A stretch of DNA of 64,000 bases from CAYWWY01 sp964462525 (GTDB lineage: Bacteria; Thermotogota; Thermotogae; MWEM01): NCBI GenBank assembly GCA_964462525.1, contig CAYWWY010000004.1:124001-188000 (forward strand). Direction: 5' to 3'. Under the pieces are notes generated by a model that was not told the DNA's origin, did no database searches, and saw nothing but the letters and a program-made list of their open reading frames with translations. The translations under genes were made by a program, and so were the position numbers. Shown here piece after piece: positions 27,242-35,825 of the stretch (the first letter of the stretch is position 1; the number at the start of each line of letters is the position of its first letter).

Positions 27242-27250
27242 TGGTACAAT
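27242..27250 (+). promoter_or_regulatory. Extended -10 element before the sugar-binding protein gene
   Basis: TGGTACAAT lies 30 bases before the ATG at 27281, just after the radical SAM stop. It may give the transporter genes their own transcript. Confidence 0.4.
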
Positions 27251-27280
27251 ATCCCTATATCAATAAAGGGAGGATGAAGG

Positions 27281-28417
27281 ATGCTTGGATGTAGATTTCG
27301 CATGATAATGATCGTTGTTCTATCTTTGCTTGCTGGGTCATTGCTAGCCCAACCCCTTGTGGTATGGGTATCCTGGGAAGGGGAAGATTGGTTTCACCAG
27401 ATGGGTCGATCCTTCCTTCAAAAGACGGGCATTCCGGTTCAGGTCACTTATCTCCCATCAATGGCCGATTCGATTGGCATGGCATTAAAAGGCGGCGGTA
27501 CGCTTCCGGATCTGTGCTTGATCAAAAACGACCAACTCGCTGAGATCATACCTGCTTCTCGAGCGAAAGAAGCAGATCGATCCCTGATTGAACGCTTTTC
27601 AATAGACCCGATCTTGACCAGCGCCTTTTTCTATCAAAACCAACAATTTGCCGTTCCTTTCTACGCAGATGTTCAGCTGCTGTATATCAACCGAGAGGTC
27701 TTCGACCGCTTGAAGATCGCGATTCCGGAGTCTTCATGGACGGTGGATGATTTGGAACAATTGATGCAACAACTGCGTGAATCTGGAGTCATTCCAATCT
27801 CTTGGGGTTTGAATTCTTCCTACATCTTTACTGGGCTTCAGGCAGGGTTAGGGTCTCCTGTTTTTGATCAGGACGATCATTTTCACGTGGACACACAGGA
27901 AAACTTGCAGTTGGTTCAACGGTTAAAAGACTGGGCAGAGCGCGGATGGCTGGTTGACCGGCCCCAACGCCCTCAACTGATCCAGGATTTCTTGCGGGGA
28001 CAAATTGCCATGATTCCTCAAGGAAGCTTTATGATCTCTACCTTTGAAGACCGAAGGTTTGCCTATCATGCCCTCCCATTCCCCACTCCCTGGAAATCCA
28101 TGGTGGATGTCAAAGGGTTTGTCCAGTTTTCGGATCACCCAGAGGCTTCTGCTTTTTTGGAACATCTGCTGCTGCAGATCGAGGATTTCGCCCGGCAATG
28201 GATCAAGGTTCCCGCTGTCGCTTCGGAAGGGTTTGAACTCCAGAACATACCGGAGTTTTCCAAGATTATCGAAGGCAGCATCGTTCAACCCCATCATCCT
28301 CAGTACGCGCAACGGTATATACCGGCCATCCGAACCGCTCTGGAACTGGTTTTTTTGGGAGATCTCTCTCCCCAAAAAGCGCTGATTAAAGCACAAGAAT
28401 TCATCGATGCTCCATGA
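27281..28417 (+). CDS. Extracellular solute-binding protein (maltose/iron-type)
   Basis: A secreted binding protein, 378 residues, with a signal peptide (about 1-23, cleavage near SLLAQ) and no lipobox. The sequence after cleavage (VVWVSWEGEDWFHQM... then YLPSMADSIG) and NEVFDR/LKIAIPESSWTVDDLEQL-like stretches fit family 1 binding proteins for sugars or polyols. GGGAGG precedes the ATG. It overlaps the fused permease gene as ATGA, so the two form an importer. No ATPase gene is next to them. Confidence 0.85.
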   Translation: MLGCRFRMIMIVVLSLLAGSLLAQPLVVWVSWEGEDWFHQMGRSFLQKTGIPVQVTYLPSMADSIGMALKGGGTLPDLCLIKNDQLAEIIPASRAKEADRSLIERFSIDPILTSAFFYQNQQFAVPFYADVQLLYINREVFDRLKIAIPESSWTVDDLEQLMQQLRESGVIPISWGLNSSYIFTGLQAGLGSPVFDQDDHFHVDTQENLQLVQRLKDWAERGWLVDRPQRPQLIQDFLRGQIAMIPQGSFMISTFEDRRFAYHALPFPTPWKSMVDVKGFVQFSDHPEASAFLEHLLLQIEDFARQWIKVPAVASEGFELQNIPEFSKIIEGSIVQPHHPQYAQRYIPAIRTALELVFLGDLSPQKALIKAQEFIDAP

Positions 28418-30270
28418 ACTGGATCTTCTCCATTCCCTTTCTCCTGTTGGTGATCTTTCTCACATTTGTTCCCTTGGTGCTGGGATTCTTTCTCTTCCCA
28501 GCATCTCTATCTGCGCCTGAACTCCTTCGGTGGTTTCAGGATGGTTCAACACTCCTGGCCACCCGTGTTTCCTTTCAGTATGGGTGGGTTTCGACCCTCC
28601 TGTCGATCACTATGGGCATGTGGATCGCATATGCCCTCTTCGAGATGAGGCGATGGGTCAAACCCGCTTTTTTTTTCATTCTCCTTTTATGGGCCATCCC
28701 CCTGTACGTGAGTCTGCCCACCTTCCGCATCGGATTTGCCTACATCGGGTTTAATCCCATCTCATCCTCTGTTTCTGCGTGGATGACCATTACCCTGTCT
28801 CGAATCTGGTGTGACCTACCCCTATGCATCCTTGTGGGCATAGCCTGCCTGCAAAAGATTTCTCCTGCCATCCGCGACAGCCTCATTCTCGACGGCGCAG
28901 GAGCAACGATGCGTATGCGCGCTGTGTATCGGCATTCCATTGCTCCCAGTTTTCAAGCGCTCTCCATTTTGCTCCTATTAAATGGCCTTCGCGACCTCAC
29001 CCTCCCGTTGATGTTGACCGAAGGCCGACCAATGATGGCAGAAGGATTCACAACGATGGGAATCGCTGGGGCGACCACAACATACGGCATTCTTTTGCGA
29101 AACACCATGAAATCCATAGCGCCGGATATATGGATCAATACATCCGCGATAGGTGTCAGTCTGATCCTACTTGCCTCCTTCTGGATTTTTTGGATCCATA
29201 AACGCTCCTGGATCTGGGCTATGATATCGCTTATCGCGTTTGAATGGTTCTGGAGAATGGGATCGGGTTGGGAAGGAATCGTACTTCTTGGGTTGTTTCT
29301 AACTGGAATCCTTTACCGAATTACGCCTTTCAAAGGGCATCGACTCGTTTTGTTGGGAATGGGAGTTGTTCTTGCTTCGATAAGCTTCTTATCTTCATCC
29401 CCCGTACTCTATCTCCTCGGGTTTCTCTTAGCCTTGCGTTTGCTCTTTTCTCCTTGGGGATCTTGGGGGATCAAACCCTTCGGAGCTGTCTCTTTGGCCG
29501 GAATCGTTTTGAGCGCGCTCATCACACTGTCCCTCCTTGGCGCAACCGCATTCACGAATGCGCTATACCTCCCCGAATGGCGCGATCTGTCCCAACCATC
29601 GTTCATCCATTTTCAGCGGTTGTTTCAACGAGGATTCGACATAAATCTGCTGAATAGCTTATGGATTGCCCTTGGAACAGGTCTGCTCTCCTTATGGATC
29701 GTTCCTTTGGCCGCTGCTGCCGCGACTCAAAACAAACGAATCAGAACCCTCTCCTTCTTCATGATCTCTGCCTCGTTGGTCTTGACCGGCATGAATACCT
29801 TATCCCCTCTTTATATCCTCTTTCGAAATTGGGGCGTATTGAACTCGTTGATTCCTTTGATCCTAACTGCCGGACTTCGGACCCTCCCGCTGGGGTTTTT
29901 CATTCTGTTTGAAGAACTGAAATCTATCCCTGCAGAGCTCAAAGAATCAGCGCTGATAGACGGAGCCGGTCCTTGGATCCTATTTCGGAAGATCCTGTTC
30001 CCCTTGATCCTCCCCGGGGTTATCGTCGTCTTCATCCATGGGTTCATCAACGGTTGGACCTCTTTTGTCTCTCCTTTGGTCTTTCTAACAGATCCTGGGG
30101 TGTTCCCCACCTCTCTCCGATTGTACGATTTTGCCGGTAACCTGTCCCTTTCATACAGTCAATGGGGTCTGTTTTCGGCCGGATCTCTCCTATCCGCGGC
30201 TATTTCCATCGCTTTGCTGATTCCTTTGCGGTCAAAAATGATGAAAGGGTATCTTTCGGAATACTCGTAG
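28414..30270 (+). CDS. Fused double ABC permease (two transmembrane domains in one chain)
   Basis: A 618-residue membrane protein with about 12 or more helices and two EAA-type coupling loops: DGAGATMRMRAVYRHSIAP in the first half and DGAGPWILFRKILFPLILPG in the second. It joins the two permeases normally separate in MalF/MalG-type importers, as in ThiP or FbpB-like proteins. Its binding protein is the gene just upstream. No ATPase lies in the operon, so it must use one encoded elsewhere. Confidence 0.85.
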   Translation: MNWIFSIPFLLLVIFLTFVPLVLGFFLFPASLSAPELLRWFQDGSTLLATRVSFQYGWVSTLLSITMGMWIAYALFEMRRWVKPAFFFILLLWAIPLYVSLPTFRIGFAYIGFNPISSSVSAWMTITLSRIWCDLPLCILVGIACLQKISPAIRDSLILDGAGATMRMRAVYRHSIAPSFQALSILLLLNGLRDLTLPLMLTEGRPMMAEGFTTMGIAGATTTYGILLRNTMKSIAPDIWINTSAIGVSLILLASFWIFWIHKRSWIWAMISLIAFEWFWRMGSGWEGIVLLGLFLTGILYRITPFKGHRLVLLGMGVVLASISFLSSSPVLYLLGFLLALRLLFSPWGSWGIKPFGAVSLAGIVLSALITLSLLGATAFTNALYLPEWRDLSQPSFIHFQRLFQRGFDINLLNSLWIALGTGLLSLWIVPLAAAAATQNKRIRTLSFFMISASLVLTGMNTLSPLYILFRNWGVLNSLIPLILTAGLRTLPLGFFILFEELKSIPAELKESALIDGAGPWILFRKILFPLILPGVIVVFIHGFINGWTSFVSPLVFLTDPGVFPTSLRLYDFAGNLSLSYSQWGLFSAGSLLSAAISIALLIPLRSKMMKGYLSEYS

Positions 30271-30381
30271 ACTATCCAAAACGCCCCACTCTACCTCCTT
30301 GCTTCCTAAAAACTAGAAAAGGGGCGGGAAAATGGGATCTCAGCGTTTAGCCCATTCTCTTCGGCAGGATTCGGAGATTGG

Positions 30382-30411
30382 TTGACTTTTCTCGGGCGAA
30401 TTCGGTATGAT
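30382..30411 (+). promoter_or_regulatory. Sigma-70 promoter of the CcdA/DsbD-like gene
   Basis: TTGACT (30382-30387), an 18-base spacer and TATGAT (30406-30411). The about 70-base leader can fold: GCGG pairs with CCGC inside an ACGC/GCGT outer stem, ending before AAGGA. No known riboswitch was recognised. Confidence 0.65.
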
Positions 30412-30488
30412 TAAGCTCAGGAAACCCACGCAATTTTCAAAAGCGGCGGAAAGACCGCGAGAAGCGTTGTAAACGGAAGGACATAAAA

Positions 30489-31745
30489 ATGAGATATTTT
30501 TGGGACAGGTTGGGTCAAAGGGTTCCCTTATGGACCAAATTCGCACGACGTGGGTACACCTTTCTTTTCTTTTGGATCCTGACTGCCACACTAGCTTTCT
30601 CGTCTTTGCCTCCGTGCGATGAAAATGGGGATGGCTGCATCGTGCCCGGATGGGACGATCCAATCGTCATATCACCGCTAGACGAAAGGATCCCGAAAGA
30701 TCTCAGCGATGGCAAGGGCTATATCACTCTATTCTACACCCATGATTGCCCTCGTTGTCACGAGGCGATGGATTATCTTCAACGGTGGAAAAGCGATAAA
30801 ACCGATCTGGATTGGGTGCTTCAGTTTTACGAAATCTCGGAAAGCAGGGAGAACCAACAACGACTCCAGGCTTACTTGAAGGCCTACGAAGAGCAGTTAA
30901 TGGGGGTCCCGATCATCTTTGTCGGCAGCAAAACCATCCATGGATTTCAAAAAGGATACACCGAAACCCGAATCCAGGAAGCGGTGGCCAAACTAACCGG
31001 TACTCATGATCTGCCTGATGAAACCATCACCCTTCCTCTAATTGGTGTCGTTGACCCTTCGCAGTTTCCCCTGCTTGCATTCACTGTGATCATCGGGCTG
31101 TTGGACGGTTTTAATCCTTGCGCTATGTGGGTTCTGATGTTTCTGCTGGGCCTATTGATCCATGCGCGGTCAAGGCGCAAGATGCTAACAATCGGGTTGA
31201 TCTTCGTGGCCGCGTCGGGTGTGGTCTACTTCGGCTTCATGGCCGCATGGTTCAATCTCTTTGTGCTATTGGGATTGAGCCGGATCATCACCATCGTCTT
31301 GGCCGCCGTGGTCATGATTATGGGAGCGATCAACATCAAAGAGGTCTTCATGTTCAAAAAAGGACCCTCTTTAATGATCCCCGAAAAACAAAAGGACAAG
31401 CTCTTTCAGAAAATGCGAAAGGTGGTCCAAGAACGAAACACCTTGTTGGCGATCGTGTTGACTGTTGGTCTGGCTTTCTTTGTAAACCTCATCGAGCTGG
31501 CATGCACCATAGGCCTACCGGCGATCTTCACCAAAACCCTCGCGGACCGTCAGATCCCCGAATTCCAAAAATGGGGTCATCTTGTTCTCTACAACGTCGT
31601 GTACGTGGTTCCCCTGCTCATCATCGTCCTCCTCTTCACTGTCACTATGGGGGGGAAAAAGCTTCAAGAAAAGCACGCTAAGATCCTCAAACTCATGAGT
31701 GGCGTTTTGATGTTCGGATTGGGAATCTTCTTGCTGATCCGATAA
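30489..31745 (+). CDS. Thioredoxin-fold plus CcdA/DsbD-type transmembrane redox protein
   Basis: A 418-residue membrane protein. After an N-terminal helix (about 22-38) comes an extracytoplasmic thioredoxin/glutaredoxin-like domain with CPRC (Cys87, Cys90), then six membrane helices. The helices carry Cys211 in FNPC and Cys339 in ELACT, the pair that moves electrons through the membrane in CcdA and DsbD. It would carry cytoplasmic reducing power outward to the attached domain, with periplasmic proteins as final targets. AAGGA lies before the ATG. Confidence 0.85.
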   Translation: MRYFWDRLGQRVPLWTKFARRGYTFLFFWILTATLAFSSLPPCDENGDGCIVPGWDDPIVISPLDERIPKDLSDGKGYITLFYTHDCPRCHEAMDYLQRWKSDKTDLDWVLQFYEISESRENQQRLQAYLKAYEEQLMGVPIIFVGSKTIHGFQKGYTETRIQEAVAKLTGTHDLPDETITLPLIGVVDPSQFPLLAFTVIIGLLDGFNPCAMWVLMFLLGLLIHARSRRKMLTIGLIFVAASGVVYFGFMAAWFNLFVLLGLSRIITIVLAAVVMIMGAINIKEVFMFKKGPSLMIPEKQKDKLFQKMRKVVQERNTLLAIVLTVGLAFFVNLIELACTIGLPAIFTKTLADRQIPEFQKWGHLVLYNVVYVVPLLIIVLLFTVTMGGKKLQEKHAKILKLMSGVLMFGLGIFLLIR

Positions 31746-31861
31746 TCCAAATCCTTTTTTTAGAACCCTCGAAAACCAGAGCTTTCGTGACCATATACGG
31801 GAAAAATGACGCTCAGTAATTTTAACGGGAGTACTCCGGAAATATTCCTTAATTACCAGCA

Positions 31862-31891
31862 TTGATTCCTGATGAATGGATTCGATATACT
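31862..31891 (+). promoter_or_regulatory. Promoter of the LacI-family regulator gene
   Basis: TTGATT (31862-31867), an 18-base spacer and TATACT (31886-31891). The operator starts nine bases after the -10 box, over the likely transcription start, which fits autoregulation. Confidence 0.6.
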
Positions 31892-31899
31892 ACGAAAGA

Positions 31900-31915
31900 A
31901 TGGGAACGTTCCCAT
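31900..31915. promoter_or_regulatory. LacI-type operator O1 (autoregulatory)
   Basis: ATGGGAACGTTCCCAT is a perfect 16-bp palindrome with the central CG typical of LacI/GalR operators. The same core recurs before the binding-protein gene downstream. Confidence 0.8.
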
Positions 31916-31935
31916 ATTTCACGAAGGAGATGCTC

Positions 31936-32937
31936 TTGATCAAAACCACCATCATTGATGTAGCGAAAGAGGCGGGCGTATCAAAATCTACGGTTTCCCG
32001 AGTAATCCGTGGGGATATTACCTCTGTTCGAGAAGATACACGGAAACGGGTTCAGGAAGCCATCCGGAAAACAGGGTACAAGCAAAATGCCTTGGCTAGT
32101 GGATTGCGAACCAAACGAACACATACGGTCCTATTAATGATTCCTGATATAGTGAACCCCTTTTGGCCAGAGGTAGCCCGCGGGGTGCAGGACGCATTGA
32201 GGAAAGAGGGGTATGCAGTTGTTTTGGCCAATAGCGATTGGGATGGGACAATCGAAACTGATTTTTTGCATCGCGCGCGAACCCATTGTTTTGACGGAAT
32301 TGTAATCAATCCCGCCCGAGTAACTGATCAACAATTGCTTCAGATCGGCATCCCAACAGTCATTTTGGGGTTGCACGAGGATTTTCCCAGTTTTGATTCC
32401 GTTGGCAATGATACCCTTGCCGGAGTACGGTTGGCTATGCAACATCTGTATGATCTTGGACACCGGAAAATCGGTTTGATTAGCGGACAATATGCCTCCA
32501 GAGGCCGCTCCGCTCGTCTGAAACAGTATCTTTCTTTTTTAAGTGACCAAAACCTCATCATCGAGGAAAACGATATCGTCCATTGCCCCTACGGCCAACA
32601 CCATGGATATGAGGCTGCAAAAAGATTGATCAACCAAAATCACCCCCCAAGCGCGATTTTCGCATCCAATGATATTCTTGCCATTGGAGCGCTGCAAGCT
32701 TTGCATGCGGCAGGAGTTCGTGTTCCGCAAGATCTTTCTCTTATAGGAATGGATGATATCTATCCTGCATCAGTAACCACCCCCCCATTGACCACCATCG
32801 CAAAGTTCAAATATGAAGAAGGGCGGGAAGCAGCGCGAATGTTGATTGATCGAATTGACAGACAAACCTCGAAACACCCGAAAACCATCACTTTTGCTCC
32901 CCAATTAATCATACGAGGATCAACGAAACCTTATTGA
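31936..32937 (+). CDS. LacI/GalR-family transcriptional regulator
   Basis: About 333 residues. The N-terminal helix-turn-helix and hinge are typical (TIIDVAKEAGVSKSTVSRVI), followed by a periplasmic-binding-protein-like effector domain (TVLLMIPDIVNPFW onward). The TTG at 31936 is chosen as start because AAGGAG lies six bases upstream; the in-frame ATG two codons earlier abuts that site. Two identical palindromes, one before this gene and one before the sugar-binding protein, mark its likely operators. It should respond to a sugar or sugar-derived ligand of the transport/enzyme operon that follows. Confidence 0.92.
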   Translation: MIKTTIIDVAKEAGVSKSTVSRVIRGDITSVREDTRKRVQEAIRKTGYKQNALASGLRTKRTHTVLLMIPDIVNPFWPEVARGVQDALRKEGYAVVLANSDWDGTIETDFLHRARTHCFDGIVINPARVTDQQLLQIGIPTVILGLHEDFPSFDSVGNDTLAGVRLAMQHLYDLGHRKIGLISGQYASRGRSARLKQYLSFLSDQNLIIEENDIVHCPYGQHHGYEAAKRLINQNHPPSAIFASNDILAIGALQALHAAGVRVPQDLSLIGMDDIYPASVTTPPLTTIAKFKYEEGREAARMLIDRIDRQTSKHPKTITFAPQLIIRGSTKPY

Positions 32938-32964
32938 TTTGGGCAATGGAGACTATCTTTTTTT

Positions 32965-32993
32965 TTGAGTTAATGGGAACGTTCCCATTAATA
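32965..32993 (+). promoter_or_regulatory. Promoter with LacI-type operator O2 in its spacer
   Basis: TTGAGT (32965-32970) and TTAATA (32988-32993) are 17 bases apart. The perfect 20-bp palindrome TAATGGGAACGTTCCCATTA (32971-32990) fills the spacer, so bound repressor would block polymerase. It controls the binding-protein gene and probably the genes down to 42325. Confidence 0.72.
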
Positions 32994-33028
32994 GAACCAT
33001 CACTTTCATAAATACAGGAGGGAATGCA

Positions 33029-34432
33029 ATGAACAGGAAAAAACTTTGGAGTTTGTTTTTGGTTGGTTTGGTAATGATCATGACCATTGTCTCTGCAAGA
33101 ACGGTAACATTAAGTCTATTGCAGCAGGACATTTCCCCGTACAATCAGGAAGACGTAGAGCTTTATGAAATGTACGTCCGTGAGTTTTCCAAAGCTACAG
33201 GAATACAGCTAAAGCTAAACCTTGTTCCGATTCCTGCAGGAAATTATGGTGAAAAGGTGGCCTTACTGCTAGCGGGGGGGACCTATCCTGACATCATTTG
33301 GTGGCGGGATGATGCGGAACTCCCTTACGTTGACCAAGGACTGTTGATGGATCTCTCTTCGATGGTCTTCCAATCTGCAGTCATGGACAAAGCAATGCCT
33401 GAATGGAACAAGGCCCGTCTCGAGAACTATCCCTATATTCTTTGGATCAGCCCATTGCAAACCCGACTGGCCGTAACCCGAAAAGAATGGCTTGATGAGT
33501 TTGGAAGAGTACCCGTTACAACAGATGACTACTACGATCTGCTGAAGTTTTATAAAGAAAACAAATCGAAATATGGGATTACCATTACCGGAGACTTAAG
33601 CCGACTGGATTGGATTTTTGATGCTGCTTTTGGCGTGAGCCAGATGTGGATTCAAAAGGAAGATGGCACTTGGGAATTTGGCAAAGTGTCCCAAGGAGAA
33701 AAGGAAAAACTGGCTTTTTATGCAAAGCTCTATCGTGAGGGTTTGTTGGATCCGGAGTTTGTAACAACTGGTTGGCAAGGAATGGAGGACAAGTTCTATA
33801 CAGGCGAAGTAGGGATGCTCGTCGCAACAGCAGGTATTGTTCTCGACCTTTATCAACAACGGTTTTGGGATCGAGGGGTAGAGACAGAACTCGTTCCGCT
33901 TCCCCCCCCATTGGGTCCTTCGGGTAAAGCCGGGTTCACTGCGCTTAATCTCAACAAAGAAGGACGGGGTTTTTCCATCACAACCACTTGTAAAGATCCC
34001 GATGTCGCTTTCCAGCTCTTAGAATTCATGGCCTCAGACTACGGACAATATCTGGATCGCTTGGGACTGGAAGGACGGGAGTATAATATCGTCAATGGGG
34101 AGATTGTTCTGACTGATCGCGGAAAAGGCTGGTGGCCCCGGTTCTTTGAAGTTCCTTCCTGGGAAGCCCCCATCGAAATGTATGGAAGGGTTGGAACAGC
34201 TGCACTTGATATTGTACATTCCATCTTTGAAGCCGATAATTACTACGTGATGCCCCAACAATATGCAACAATGCGTGACGAGATGAATACCATTTACAAA
34301 GAATATGCGGTCAAGATCGTAACCAATCAATGGCCCATCGAAAAGTTTGACGAAATGGTTCAGCTGTGGAAGCGCGCTGGCGGAGATCTGTTCACTCGAT
34401 TGGCAAATGATCACTTCTCTAGGGCAAAATAA
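33029..34432 (+). CDS. Extracellular solute-binding protein of a LacI-controlled sugar importer
   Basis: A 467-residue secreted binding protein with signal peptide (about 1-23, cleavage near VSARTV), no lipobox. Its size and features such as LLAGGTYPDIIWWRDD fit the large LplA/YtcQ-type binding proteins that work with LplB and YtcP permeases. Those two permeases are found at the other end of this locus. AGGAGGG precedes the ATG. Ligands of relatives are oligosaccharides or uronic-acid-containing glycans; the ligand here is unknown. Confidence 0.87.
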   Translation: MNRKKLWSLFLVGLVMIMTIVSARTVTLSLLQQDISPYNQEDVELYEMYVREFSKATGIQLKLNLVPIPAGNYGEKVALLLAGGTYPDIIWWRDDAELPYVDQGLLMDLSSMVFQSAVMDKAMPEWNKARLENYPYILWISPLQTRLAVTRKEWLDEFGRVPVTTDDYYDLLKFYKENKSKYGITITGDLSRLDWIFDAAFGVSQMWIQKEDGTWEFGKVSQGEKEKLAFYAKLYREGLLDPEFVTTGWQGMEDKFYTGEVGMLVATAGIVLDLYQQRFWDRGVETELVPLPPPLGPSGKAGFTALNLNKEGRGFSITTTCKDPDVAFQLLEFMASDYGQYLDRLGLEGREYNIVNGEIVLTDRGKGWWPRFFEVPSWEAPIEMYGRVGTAALDIVHSIFEADNYYVMPQQYATMRDEMNTIYKEYAVKIVTNQWPIEKFDEMVQLWKRAGGDLFTRLANDHFSRAK

Positions 34433-34572
34433 CCTCTCAGTGTTCGCCGTTATTTTGGTGCGTTGGTTGATCATTTATGATCTCTAAGCAAAACCCGATG
34501 TGCTCGAAAGCCTGAGATTGGATTCATTCAATCATACCGGCATCCATGAAGCGAAGAACACGGTTTGTTGTT

Positions 34573-34633
34573 AACCCACCATAAAGGCGGATCTGTCATA
34601 TACTTCCATAGGTTCTGCCCTTATGGTTGGGTT
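34573..34633 (+). repeat. Large imperfect stem-loop between binding-protein and enzyme genes
   Basis: AACCCACCATAAAGGCGGA (34573-34591) pairs with TCTGCCCTTATGGTTGGGTT (34614-34633) with few mismatches. No T-run follows, so it is probably an RNA stability or partial-termination element that keeps the binding protein level above that of the downstream enzymes. Nothing else was seen in 34433-34674. Confidence 0.5.
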
Positions 34634-34674
34634 TGTTGTAGACTATTGGCTTTATCAGCGAAAGAGGCGAAAAG

Positions 34675-35823
34675 ATGCATTTGAGAGATCGAATACGTGG
34701 TTGTCTGGTTGGCGCGGCTTTAGGAGATGCTTGGGGAGCGCCTGTTGAGAAATTAAGCCCCAAAGAGATTCGACAACAATATGGAAATGTCGATTCTCTC
34801 GATGTGGAACACTACCGATCCCCATCCCGAACACACGGAAAAGGGTTTGGTAGATTCACAGATGATACCCTGATGAATATTTTCTTGTGCCAGGTATATC
34901 AAGAGTTGGGTTCTCATCTCGATGCCTATAGCGTCTTTCCATTGATCCGAAAGATATACTTTGAAGAAATATGGGTGCCTGAGTTCCAAAAGAAGATGCC
35001 TTTGATTGAACGATTGTTCTATCCCGAAAAGTACCTTTTCTTAAGCAATTATCTTGCTTCCCGAGATCCTCGTTCCGGAGGGGTCGGCAATATGGTCAAT
35101 TGCGGAGCGGCTATGTATATGGCTCCTGTTGGTCTTGTCAACGCTGGCGACCCTTTGGGGGCATATCAAGAGGCAATCGCATTTGCAGCGGCGCACCAAA
35201 CAAGCTATGGGTTGGAAGCAGCCGGAGTTTTTGCTGCTTGCGTCGCCGCTTCAATGATAGATGGGATCAGTCTGGAACAAATTGTGCAAAAAGCGTTGGA
35301 ATTGGCGAAAGACGGAACGAAGATGGCCATTGCCGCGGTCGTGGATACTGTACCGAAGATGCGCCGAGTTCAAGATCCTGAGAGCCTATTGCACCAAACT
35401 TTGCGGCCATTCAGCCCCATGGGCGATGATTTGAAACGCAGCCCTGACAAGATCGGACAACCTACGGAAAACTATACCCCGTCTCGCCTGAAATCCATTG
35501 AAGAACTTCCCGTAGCTCTCGGTTACATCCTTCTCCACGAGGGCGACTTTATGGAAGCGCTGAAGGGGGGAGTGAACTCAGGGCGAGATACCGATTCAAT
35601 CGGTTGTATGATTGGCGCGATCCTTGGCGCGTGGGAAGGAGTTGAAGCAATCAATCCAGAGTACATCCATCAATTGCACCAGGCCAATGGGTATGATCTA
35701 ATCGAAATTGCCGATCGGTTTACTGATACGGTCATTCATCTTCATAAACAAGATTCAATCCGATGGAATTGCATTACAAAAGCCCGCAAGGCACTCGAAC
35801 AACAGAACTGGCAAGGGGAGTGA
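34675..35823 (+). CDS. ADP-ribosylglycohydrolase (DraG)-family protein
   Basis: A 382-residue enzyme of the ADP-ribosylglycohydrolase fold, which hydrolyses N- or O-glycosidic bonds to ribose using two metal ions. The metal motifs are complete: GDAWGAPVE near the N-terminus, FTDDT (Asp63, Asp64) and SGRDTDS (Asp305, Asp307). Many bacterial members sit in carbohydrate operons and probably act on small ribosyl or nucleoside-like compounds rather than proteins. Here it follows a sugar-binding protein and precedes a second family member by two bases. Confidence 0.87.
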   Translation: MHLRDRIRGCLVGAALGDAWGAPVEKLSPKEIRQQYGNVDSLDVEHYRSPSRTHGKGFGRFTDDTLMNIFLCQVYQELGSHLDAYSVFPLIRKIYFEEIWVPEFQKKMPLIERLFYPEKYLFLSNYLASRDPRSGGVGNMVNCGAAMYMAPVGLVNAGDPLGAYQEAIAFAAAHQTSYGLEAAGVFAACVAASMIDGISLEQIVQKALELAKDGTKMAIAAVVDTVPKMRRVQDPESLLHQTLRPFSPMGDDLKRSPDKIGQPTENYTPSRLKSIEELPVALGYILLHEGDFMEALKGGVNSGRDTDSIGCMIGAILGAWEGVEAINPEYIHQLHQANGYDLIEIADRFTDTVIHLHKQDSIRWNCITKARKALEQQNWQGE

Positions 35824-35825
35824 AC

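Noticed and set aside
30412..30488. Riboswitch in the leader of the CcdA/DsbD-like gene
   Set aside because: A stem can be drawn, but no conserved core of cyclic-di-GMP, glycine, SAM or fluoride riboswitches was found.
31828..31837. GGAGTACTCC perfect palindrome upstream of the LacI gene
   Set aside because: Only ten bases, found once, and not placed at a promoter; the longer palindrome at 31900 explains the regulation.
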